From contig JAKOVD010000147.1 in assembly GCA_029782215.1 (NCBI GenBank), positions 62,001 through 126,000 of the forward strand: a stretch of DNA of 64,000 nucleotides, in the 5' to 3' direction. Below the pieces are notes generated by a model that saw only the letters and a list, made by a program, of their open reading frames with translations, searched no databases and was not told the DNA's origin. Each line of letters starts with the position of its first letter. Position 1 is the first letter of the stretch. The position numbers were made by a program, and so were the translations under genes. Positions 57,398 through 64,000 of the stretch are shown here, one piece after another. The stretch comes from Chloroflexota bacterium (GTDB lineage Bacteria; Chloroflexota; Anaerolineae; J102).

Positions 57398-60133
57398 ATG
57401 CGCCGCCGCTGGTTTCTGATCGCCGGACTGCTCATCCTACTTTGCGCCTGGCCTGTCTATGCCTGGGAGCAGGGACCCGCTGTGCTCGTCCTGGTCCCTT
57501 ACCGCAGCGTCGCCGAACAAGTGCGTGCCCAGGCATTGCCTCTTTCACCGCTGGCGCTCGTACCCGTAGACGGCGAGCTGTGGGTGCTCGCCCGGGCGGC
57601 GCCGCTAGAGCTGCAGGCGCTCTCCCTCACCGGAGCGTACGAGGTCTTGGCTGAACCCGACCCGGCGGCGGGCAGGCTCTGGCTGGTGGATTTCACGGCA
57701 CAGGCAGCCGTGGGCGAGCCTGTGCCCGATCTGGAGGCCGCGGGCCGGGTGCTGTGGCGTCACACACCCCATGCGCTGCTGCAGGCGACAGAAACAGAGG
57801 CAGCCCAGCTCAACCAAGAGGGTCTGGCGCTCATCTCCCTGGACGCCTCGATCGCCCTGGCTCCCCGCGCAGCGCTCCTGCCGCCCGCGCCCACCCTGGC
57901 CGATCCCACCATCGCCGCCCGCATCGCCCAACTCGATCCGGTCGAGGTCGAGGGGTGGGACCGCCGCCTGAGCGGGGAAGAGGCAGTGCTCGTCGGCGGC
58001 GCCTCCTATTTCCTGCGCTCGCGCTACTCGGCGTCCACCAGCGGCCGGCGTTCTGAGCAGTACGTCACTGAGCGTCTCCAGGACATGGGCTACGCGCCTT
58101 CCTACTTCAGCTATGCAACGCCCTACGGTGGTCAGCACTGGCGCGACATCGTGCTGGACATTCCGGGCCGCCTCGATCCCAGCCGGATCGTGATCCTCGC
58201 CGCCCACCTCGACAGCATCTCCTTCGACGGCAGCCAGGCAGCCACGCTGGCGCCCGGCGCCGACGACAACGGCACCGGCGCCGCCACCCTGCTGGCGATC
58301 GCCGGCCTCATGCGCGGCCAGGCCACGGCCTACACCCTGCGGCTGGTGTGGTTCACCGGTGAAGAATTCGGCTATTGGGGCTCCAAACCCTACACCCAGT
58401 ACCTGGCCAACCGCGGCGAAGACGTCATGGCCGCCATCGATATCGACATGTTCGGCTACGACGGCGACGGCGATCGGGTGGTCGAGGTGCACACCGGCAC
58501 CCTGGACAAAGACAAGCTGCTCGGCGACTACCTGGCTGCGGCCAACGATCTCTACGGGCTCAACCTGACCCTGGAGCGCAAGACCACGACCGCGGCCTTC
58601 TTCAGCGACCACCGCAGTTTCTGGAACCAGGGCTATACCTCGCTCATGGTCATCGAGAACTTCTTCGACGACACAGGCGAGTTCGGGCGCGCTCCCGATC
58701 GCAACCCCAACTACCACAAAACCACCGACCGGCTGCGCAGCGTCTCCATCGACTATACGACTGCGATCGGCCGGATGGCCCTGGCTGCGGCCCTGCACCT
58801 GGCCCAACCCTTCCCCGTGGAGGCGACGCCCTCGCCGACTGCCACCGCCACGCCGCCCACTGGCGGATGCACTGATAGGGTTGTCAACGGCGGCTTCGAG
58901 GTGGACGCCGGCTGGCGCTTCGGCGTCACCGCGGCCACCGCCGGCTACAGCTCAGCCGCGGCCCACAGCGGGTCACGCGGCCTGCGCACCGGCATCACCA
59001 GTCAGGCGTCCAACGCGCGCGCCTTCTCAAGCGGCTACCAGGCGCTCGCCTTGCCCGGCGCGAGCAGCGTCACCCTCACCCTCTGGCTGCGCGGCCCCGG
59101 CACAGATGCCGCCGACTACGGCGAGATCCTGCTTTTGAACAGCGGCTACGGCGTGCTCGCCCGTCTCTGGCGAGGGCGGCCATCCGGCTCCGGCTGGACC
59201 CAGCTCAGCTTTGACCTGACGCCCTATCGCGGCCGCGACCTCGTCCTGTACTTCAACACCTATAACGACGGCGCAGGCAGCGCTACCTGGACCTACTTTG
59301 ACGACGTCAGCATTCTTGCCTGTACCCCTGCAAGCCCCACCCCCAGTGAGACGCCAGCGGCGACGACAACGCCAACGCCGTCACCCACGGCGACCCCCAC
59401 CGCAACGCCTCCAGCGCCCACCATGACACCCACCCCCACGTCCACGTGGACGCCGGCTGCCACGTGGACGCCCACGCCGGAGAGCACGACGACGCCCACG
59501 CCCACGGCGGTGGTCTGCAGCGAAGGAGTGACGAATGGCGGCTTCGAGACAGACGAGGGGTGGCTGCTGCCCGCCACGGCAAGCCGCGCCGCCTATACGA
59601 GCGCCAGCGCTCACACCGGCGCGCGCTCGCTGCGCCTGGGACTGTTGCCCGCCAGCAGGCTTGCACCGGACTCCTCGCCGGGCGCCATGACCGGCGAGGA
59701 GAGCAATCTCCTGGGCGAACATGCGCCTGCCGGCGCCACCTATTCCACGGCCCACCAGACGGTCATTCTGCCCGCGGGCGCCGCCAGCCTGACCCTCACC
59801 TTATGGCGCCAGCCCGGAACCACTGCCGCCGCCGGCGACTGGCAGCGCCTCCTGCTGCTCAAGCCCAACACCTATGCCGTGCTGGCGACGCTCTGGCGGG
59901 GACTCCAGAACGACGACGCCTGGCAGCCTGCCGCCTTCGATCTCACCCCCTATCGCGGCCAGACCGTCGTTCTCTACTTCGAGGTCTACAACGACAGCAC
60001 GGGCGCAGCCGGACGAACGTGGTTGTTCGTCGACGACATCAGCCTGACGGCGTGCGGCCATCCGGCGCCTGGAGCCGCCCTCGAAAGTGCGAACGCGCTG
60101 TACCTCCCCTCTCTCCGAAACTCCCACCGCTGA
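57398..60133 (+). CDS. Secreted M28 family metallopeptidase with two C-terminal beta domains
   Basis: This 911-residue exported peptidase has a signal peptide (1-22) and a propeptide-like region (about 23-200). The M28 domain (about 205-470) has its di-zinc ligands in order: AAHLDS (near 270), GADDNG, FTGEEFG, DIDMFGYDG and NYHKTTD. After a Thr-Pro linker come two copies of a jelly-roll-like domain, each starting V.NGGFE.D.GW, split by a second Thr-Pro linker. The tail is LYLPSLRNSHR. It probably digests extracellular peptides. AAGAAGGA precedes the ATG. Confidence 0.9.
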   Translation: MRRRWFLIAGLLILLCAWPVYAWEQGPAVLVLVPYRSVAEQVRAQALPLSPLALVPVDGELWVLARAAPLELQALSLTGAYEVLAEPDPAAGRLWLVDFTAQAAVGEPVPDLEAAGRVLWRHTPHALLQATETEAAQLNQEGLALISLDASIALAPRAALLPPAPTLADPTIAARIAQLDPVEVEGWDRRLSGEEAVLVGGASYFLRSRYSASTSGRRSEQYVTERLQDMGYAPSYFSYATPYGGQHWRDIVLDIPGRLDPSRIVILAAHLDSISFDGSQAATLAPGADDNGTGAATLLAIAGLMRGQATAYTLRLVWFTGEEFGYWGSKPYTQYLANRGEDVMAAIDIDMFGYDGDGDRVVEVHTGTLDKDKLLGDYLAAANDLYGLNLTLERKTTTAAFFSDHRSFWNQGYTSLMVIENFFDDTGEFGRAPDRNPNYHKTTDRLRSVSIDYTTAIGRMALAAALHLAQPFPVEATPSPTATATPPTGGCTDRVVNGGFEVDAGWRFGVTAATAGYSSAAAHSGSRGLRTGITSQASNARAFSSGYQALALPGASSVTLTLWLRGPGTDAADYGEILLLNSGYGVLARLWRGRPSGSGWTQLSFDLTPYRGRDLVLYFNTYNDGAGSATWTYFDDVSILACTPASPTPSETPAATTTPTPSPTATPTATPPAPTMTPTPTSTWTPAATWTPTPESTTTPTPTAVVCSEGVTNGGFETDEGWLLPATASRAAYTSASAHTGARSLRLGLLPASRLAPDSSPGAMTGEESNLLGEHAPAGATYSTAHQTVILPAGAASLTLTLWRQPGTTAAAGDWQRLLLLKPNTYAVLATLWRGLQNDDAWQPAAFDLTPYRGQTVVLYFEVYNDSTGAAGRTWLFVDDISLTACGHPAPGAALESANALYLPSLRNSHR

Positions 60134-60142
60134 AGGAGCGCC

Positions 60143-60556
60143 GTGCGCCTGCTCACCTTTCTCGCCCGCAGTTTCGCCTGGCAGCCGTTCAGCCAGACGC
60201 TCGCCGGCGCTCCGCCGGCCGAGGCGGGCGCCGTCACCGATGCGGTCGTCGCTTTCGTCCAGGTCGAGATGGCAGACGCCGGGGACCGCGACCGCGTCTT
60301 CCGCCAGACCCTCAAGCATCTCAAGTGGCTGGCCAACAAGCGCCAGTTCCAGAACGTCGTCCTCCACACCTTCACCCACCTGGGGGGCGAGAACGCCGAC
60401 CCGGTCTTTGCCCAGGCGCTGTTTCTGGACCTGGCCGCGCGCCTGGCGGAGACGGGCTATTTCGTCTCCATCACCCCGTTTGGCTGGTTTTGTTCGTGGC
60501 AGTTGGACGTCTACGGCGAGAGTCTGGCCAAGGTGTACAAGCAGATCGGCGGCTGA
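60143..60556 (+). CDS. Free-standing archaeal-type ThrRS editing domain
   Basis: This 137-residue protein resembles the N-terminal editing domain of archaeal threonyl-tRNA synthetases (tRNA-Thr_ED, DTD-like fold). The aligned blocks are VVAFVQVEM.D, VVLHTFTHLGGENADP and ITPFGWFCSWQLDVYGESLAKVYKQI. In archaea this domain removes Ser from mischarged tRNA-Thr. No synthetase part is present and none is nearby. Its role in a bacterium would be trans-editing, which is inference. It starts 9 bp after the peptidase stop and ends back-to-back with the next minus-strand gene. Confidence 0.75.
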   Translation: MRLLTFLARSFAWQPFSQTLAGAPPAEAGAVTDAVVAFVQVEMADAGDRDRVFRQTLKHLKWLANKRQFQNVVLHTFTHLGGENADPVFAQALFLDLAARLAETGYFVSITPFGWFCSWQLDVYGESLAKVYKQIGG

Positions 60557-60564
60557 TCAGCCGC
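60549..60564. other. 16-bp palindrome holding two convergent stop codons
   Basis: GCGGCTGATCAGCCGC centres on TGA|TCA. The left half is the stop of the editing-domain gene and the right half, read on the minus strand, is the stop of the CNB/PH gene. It might act as a short bidirectional termination signal. Confidence 0.6.
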
Positions 60565-63007
60565 GCTGTGTCGCCACGCTCCGGTAGTCCTCGCTGGTGA
60601 GCGTGGCGTAGGCCTCAAACCAGTCTGCCATGTCGCTCTGGCTCTCCTTGCGGCGCAGCGCTGCCTGAGCCTCGGCGTAGTGTTCAAGTCGCCTGAGGAT
60701 CTGGTTCTGAATTGTCTCCGGCTGGGGGGCAAAGCGAAACACGATGGCGCCGTTCTCCGCTGCCGTCTGAATGACCACGTGCCCGAAGTTGAAGATATAG
60801 GCCAGGGGATTGGGTTTGGCGAAGGTGACATTCTGGACGCGTTCGTAAGAGGTGACCTCTGTCCGCTCATCGAGGAAGAGAGGGCGCTTCTCGATGTGCT
60901 CGATGAACTGATCCGTCACGATGTAGAGGTCATTCGTCCAGTCGGTCCACACCCACCAGACCCAGAAAGCGCTGCCCCCCAGCAGCACCAGCATGGCAAT
61001 GACCAGCGCATACGCCAATGGATTGTAAGTTGCGTTACCGGAGAAGGCGTAGCCCAGGCCCAAGGCGACAAGGACCGCCAGCAGCAAGGTGATCAGGACC
61101 GGCGGCGTAAGCCTATAGACGAGTCCCAGCCAATGCTTGCGCCACACCAGGCGGTCGTCCGCCTCGTATTCCAGGCCGCGCAGGGCGCGCAGCAGAAACC
61201 TGTGCGGGCGAGACGTCGCCGCGGAGGCAGGCGTCATGTCATCGATCAACGCCCGCCGGTCCACGCGTTCTTCGAGCCCCAGGTGTAAGCGATCTTGCAA
61301 TTGGCGGCGAATCGATTCCTGATTCTCGGGCACGGCGGCGATCTTGGCCCGCGTCGACTCCGCGCGGATGAGACTCACGAACTTGTCCGGATGCGGCGCA
61401 AACTCGAAGCGAATCTCGCCCCATGTACCCGCCGTCGCCGTCACCAGGTGCCCGTAGCCAAACACCTGTGCAATGAACCCGCGGTCGGTGCGCACTTCCT
61501 GAACCTTGTCGAGCGGGGCCGAGTTGAGCTTTTCCGAAACCAAGATCACTTTGTCCCGGCGGGCCACGCGTCGCGACGTCACGATATAGTAATCGTTGAG
61601 GTAGTCGGTGATCAGCCACAGTGCGACCGGCAGGGGAATGGCCAGAACGAAAAGGGCTTGCAGCCATAGCGGCGGCGAGCCGATCACCCTGTCCACGATC
61701 CAATCCAGTGCCAGCAAGAGCACGAAGATGATGGCGATGCTGGACAGATTGCGTGCGAGCACGACCCAGTGTCTGCGGGTCTGCAGCAGCATGCTCTCGC
61801 CTTCCAGTTGCCAACTGTGCCGCGGAAGAGAGTCGAGATAACGCTGCCGCAGTTCGGGCGTCATCGTCAGGCGGTCGAAGAGCGCCGGGTTGTCCTTGAG
61901 AAACAGAGCGAAGTCCTGGCGGTGGATACGAATCCAATCCGTGGGCGACAGGGTTTCCACGGTGGCTGCGGCCGCCTCACCCAACAGGAGCGACGCATCG
62001 CCAAAAGCCTCGCCCGGCGCCACATATTGCGGTGAACCAGGAACACCGTTCTTGTCGACGGTGAGCGCCATCACCCTGCCGCGCACCAGCAGGTAAAGGT
62101 AGTTGTCCTTCTGGCCCTGGCGCACGATGATGCGGTGCGACTGGCGAAAATGCAGTTGCATGGCGTCGCCGGCAAGCTGCAGCAGATCTTCGCGCTTGAG
62201 CTGGCTGAACAGCGGCACGTTGGCGAGCGCCCTGGCCGTTGCCGTCGGCTCGGTCGTCCAGGCGCTCTGCGGGTAGTTCTGGATAACGGCGCGCAGATCT
62301 TCCGCCGGCAGCACAAACAGATGGCACCGCGTTTCGGCGATGGCGTTGCTCTGCCGGAACCGGTTCTCGACCACGGACCGGGCGCCGAATACAGCGCCGG
62401 CGCTCAACCAGGCCGGTTTGCCGGTGTCGCCGCGCTCAAGCCGGACGCGACCCTGGCGAATGATATAGGCGCTGTCTGCCCCATCCCCCCGCCGGAAGAT
62501 GACGGCGCCCGGTTCGGGATCGTAGGTATTGACGATGTCGCTCAGCCAGCGCACCTCGTCGTCGGTCAGCGTGGCGAAGTAGGGCGTCGCCCGCAGGTGT
62601 CCGATCACTTCACTGCGGTCCAACTGGTTTGCGAGCACGGGAACGGTGTTCCGCAGGCGCTGAAGCACACTGCGATCGATATAGAGCAGTTGCGTGGTGC
62701 TCAACGTTCTGGCGGTCCCCAACTGCCCCTCCGGCACATCCATCTCCAGGCGCCCCAATACCTGGCCCGGTCCCACCACCCGGCGCAAGACCGGTTGACC
62801 GCGCTCGTTCGTCCGCACCAGCTCCACTTCGCCCTCAAGAACGAAGTAGAGGCGCTGGATGAACTCACCCTGCTTGAAGAGTGTCAATCCCGGGCGAACA
62901 GGCGGCGGTTTGCTGACAGGAATCGCACGCAGTTGCTCTGGCTGCAATCCCTGGAAGATAGCAAAGCGCCGCAGTTCGCCGCTGTAGTCGATCTGCTGGT
63001 CAGTCAT
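60557..63007 (-). CDS. Membrane protein with three cyclic-nucleotide-binding domains and two PH-like domains
   Basis: This 816-residue protein has three tandem cNMP-binding beta-barrels (about 15-125, 135-245 and 265-375), with PGEAFGDASLLLGE in the third and weaker versions before. A pair of transmembrane helices (about 420-470) precedes a bacterial PH (YdbT-like) domain (NDYYIVTSRRVARRDKVI). A second helix pair (about 625-680) precedes another PH domain (NDLYIVTDQFIEHIEKR). It should sense a cyclic nucleotide and act at the membrane; the output is unknown. Only the third CNB shows the phosphate-binding cassette well, and its Arg is not obvious. Confidence 0.85.
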   Translation of the reverse strand: MTDQQIDYSGELRRFAIFQGLQPEQLRAIPVSKPPPVRPGLTLFKQGEFIQRLYFVLEGEVELVRTNERGQPVLRRVVGPGQVLGRLEMDVPEGQLGTARTLSTTQLLYIDRSVLQRLRNTVPVLANQLDRSEVIGHLRATPYFATLTDDEVRWLSDIVNTYDPEPGAVIFRRGDGADSAYIIRQGRVRLERGDTGKPAWLSAGAVFGARSVVENRFRQSNAIAETRCHLFVLPAEDLRAVIQNYPQSAWTTEPTATARALANVPLFSQLKREDLLQLAGDAMQLHFRQSHRIIVRQGQKDNYLYLLVRGRVMALTVDKNGVPGSPQYVAPGEAFGDASLLLGEAAAATVETLSPTDWIRIHRQDFALFLKDNPALFDRLTMTPELRQRYLDSLPRHSWQLEGESMLLQTRRHWVVLARNLSSIAIIFVLLLALDWIVDRVIGSPPLWLQALFVLAIPLPVALWLITDYLNDYYIVTSRRVARRDKVILVSEKLNSAPLDKVQEVRTDRGFIAQVFGYGHLVTATAGTWGEIRFEFAPHPDKFVSLIRAESTRAKIAAVPENQESIRRQLQDRLHLGLEERVDRRALIDDMTPASAATSRPHRFLLRALRGLEYEADDRLVWRKHWLGLVYRLTPPVLITLLLAVLVALGLGYAFSGNATYNPLAYALVIAMLVLLGGSAFWVWWVWTDWTNDLYIVTDQFIEHIEKRPLFLDERTEVTSYERVQNVTFAKPNPLAYIFNFGHVVIQTAAENGAIVFRFAPQPETIQNQILRRLEHYAEAQAALRRKESQSDMADWFEAYATLTSEDYRSVATQRG

Positions 63008-63051
63008 GATAAATGCACATCAAGGGGGGAAACTGTGCACATCTTGGCATG

Positions 63052-63080
63052 AGTATAGGTCTTGGCAACGTTATCGTCAA
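63052..63080 (-). promoter_or_regulatory. Promoter of the CNB/PH membrane protein
   Basis: On the minus strand TTGACG (63080-63075), a 17-bp spacer and TATACT (63057-63052) lie about 45 bp upstream of the ATG at 63007. Confidence 0.7.
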
Positions 63081-63165
63081 CAAGCGCGTATTCGACAAAG
63101 CCGGTCGCATCTCCCAGGCAGCAGTCGTGGCTACCTTCCCGTCGCGGGCAGCGTTGAGCGATCCT

Positions 63166-63194
63166 TTGTGCTCATCTCTTGCGCCCCCTATAAT
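63166..63194 (+). promoter_or_regulatory. Promoter of the ABC transporter operon
   Basis: A perfect TATAAT (63189-63194) has a weak TTGTGC -35 (63166-63171) 17 bp before it. It is divergent from the CNB/PH promoter. Confidence 0.5.
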
Positions 63195-63267
63195 GCTCCT
63201 ACGCCCGTCCTCTGCCTTGCACCTCATGGCGCGGCTGCTGCCCGCCACCTCTCACCCGCACCTCCTC

Positions 63268-64000
63268 ATGCACTCGCTTGCCCATCTCCGCTATCCCACA
63301 ACCGCCCACCTGGCCGAAGCGCCCAGCCTGGAAGTACGCGAGGTGAGCGTCCGCTACAACGGCATTGTGGCCCTCGAAAGCGTGACCTTCACCTGCGCCG
63401 CGGGCGAGCGCGTGGCCGTGGTGGGCCCCAACGGGGCCGGCAAGAGCACTCTCTTCAAGCTGATCGCCGGACTACTGCGGCCCAATGAGGGCAGTATCCG
63501 CATTTTCGGGAATCCTCCCGGGGGACACATCTGCATCGCTTACGTTCCCCAGCGCAGCCAGATCGATTGGCGCTTTCCCGTCAGCGTGTCAGACGTGGTG
63601 ATGATGGGGCGCAGCGGCAAGATCGGACTGTTCCGCTGGCCGCGCAAGCACGATTGGCATATCGTCGAAGAGGCCCTGGTGCAGGTGGGCATGATCGACC
63701 TGGCGCATCGCCAGATAGGCGAGCTGTCGGGTGGCCAGCAGCAGCGCGTCTTCCTGGCGCGGGCGCTGGCCCAGGAAGCAGAAATCCTGCTATTGGATGA
63801 GCCCCTGACCGGCCTGGATGCCCCCAGCCAGGAAGCCATCTTCACCACGCTCGACCTGCTCAAACGGCACGGTATCACCGTCCTCATGGCGACCCATGAT
63901 CTGGACCAGGCCACGGCGCGTTTCGACCGCATGATGCTCCTCAACCACCGGCTGATCGCCTTCGGGGGGCCCTCCGACATCTTCACGCCCGCCAACCTGG
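63268..64000 (+). CDS. Metal-type ABC transporter ATP-binding protein (partial)
   Basis: About 244 residues are visible before the window ends. The domain has Walker A GPNGAGKST, a Q-loop (AYVPQRSQIDWRFPVSVSDVV), signature LSGGQQQR, Walker B LLLDEPLTGLD and H-loop ATHDLD. The sequence after the Q-loop (DWRFPVSV.DVVMMGR) is typical of Mn/Zn/Fe importer ATPases (MntB, ZnuC, SitB). Genes for the permease and binding protein should follow. The start is uncertain: the ATG at 63268 is used, with in-frame ATGs at 63226 and 63193. Confidence 0.88.
   Translation, partial: MHSLAHLRYPTTAHLAEAPSLEVREVSVRYNGIVALESVTFTCAAGERVAVVGPNGAGKSTLFKLIAGLLRPNEGSIRIFGNPPGGHICIAYVPQRSQIDWRFPVSVSDVVMMGRSGKIGLFRWPRKHDWHIVEEALVQVGMIDLAHRQIGELSGGQQQRVFLARALAQEAEILLLDEPLTGLDAPSQEAIFTTLDLLKRHGITVLMATHDLDQATARFDRMMLLNHRLIAFGGPSDIFTPANL

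Overview
The window is high-GC bacterial chromosome, most likely from a member of the Chloroflexota (Anaerolineae/Ardenticatena-like). That is an inference from three things: long Thr-Pro linkers in secreted proteins that end in a short YLP..LR tail, SARP-BTAD-STAND-WD40 giants, and many small variable palindromic repeats between genes. No marker gene in the window proves it. Apart from one tRNA duplication carrying a toxin-antitoxin pair there is no phage, IS element or CRISPR array.

Layout. 1-5.0 kb: the tail of a partial gene, an amidase-signature enzyme, a cytochrome b5-like/DinB pair, and a small membrane protein followed by a two-component system. 5.0-9.8 kb: a MarR regulator with a perfect 11-bp inverted-repeat operator over its -10 box, then a heterodimeric ABC exporter closed by a strong terminator. 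9.9-14.8 kb: a Lon-family protease, an overlapping radical SAM enzyme and a lipoprotein deacetylase. 14.8-19.1 kb (minus strand): an HtrA-like protease, mannose-1-phosphate guanylyltransferase and an unrecognised repeat protein. 19.2-20.8 kb: tRNA-Arg(CCU), a DUF433/DUF5615 toxin-antitoxin pair, a 57-nt partial copy of the tRNA, and an orphan minus-strand transcription unit with near-consensus promoter and terminator. 20.8-28.6 kb: a secreted glycoside hydrolase-like protein, a bifunctional NAD(P)HX repair enzyme, and membrane proteins including a YfhO-family protein.

28.9-46.6 kb is the centre of interest: a respiratory locus with 97 c-type heme motifs by my count. A minus-strand Rieske/cytochrome b/triheme module (28.9-32.5 kb) and a plus-strand Rieske/cytochrome b/16-heme module (43.0-46.6 kb) flank a five-gene minus-strand operon (32.8-42.5 kb). 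That operon encodes a 22-heme lipoprotein, a 34-heme secreted cytochrome, a 9-heme membrane-anchored cytochrome, a cytochrome b561-type protein fused to three hemes, and a 10-heme NapC/NirT-like cytochrome. Read together, the genes suggest quinol oxidation at the membrane (the two b6-like complexes, the b561 and the NapC-like proteins) feeding a multiheme wire to the cell surface. The terminal acceptor is not encoded here.

46.7-64 kb: a galTK operon, a 1572-residue SARP/BTAD/nSTAND/WD40 regulator, valS behind a T-box leader, a secreted M28 peptidase, a free-standing ThrRS editing domain of archaeal type, a triple cyclic-nucleotide-binding/PH-domain membrane protein, and the start of a metal-type ABC transporter ATPase that runs off the end.

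Start codons were chosen by eye from ribosome-binding sites, family alignment and operon spacing; where two are plausible the entry says so.
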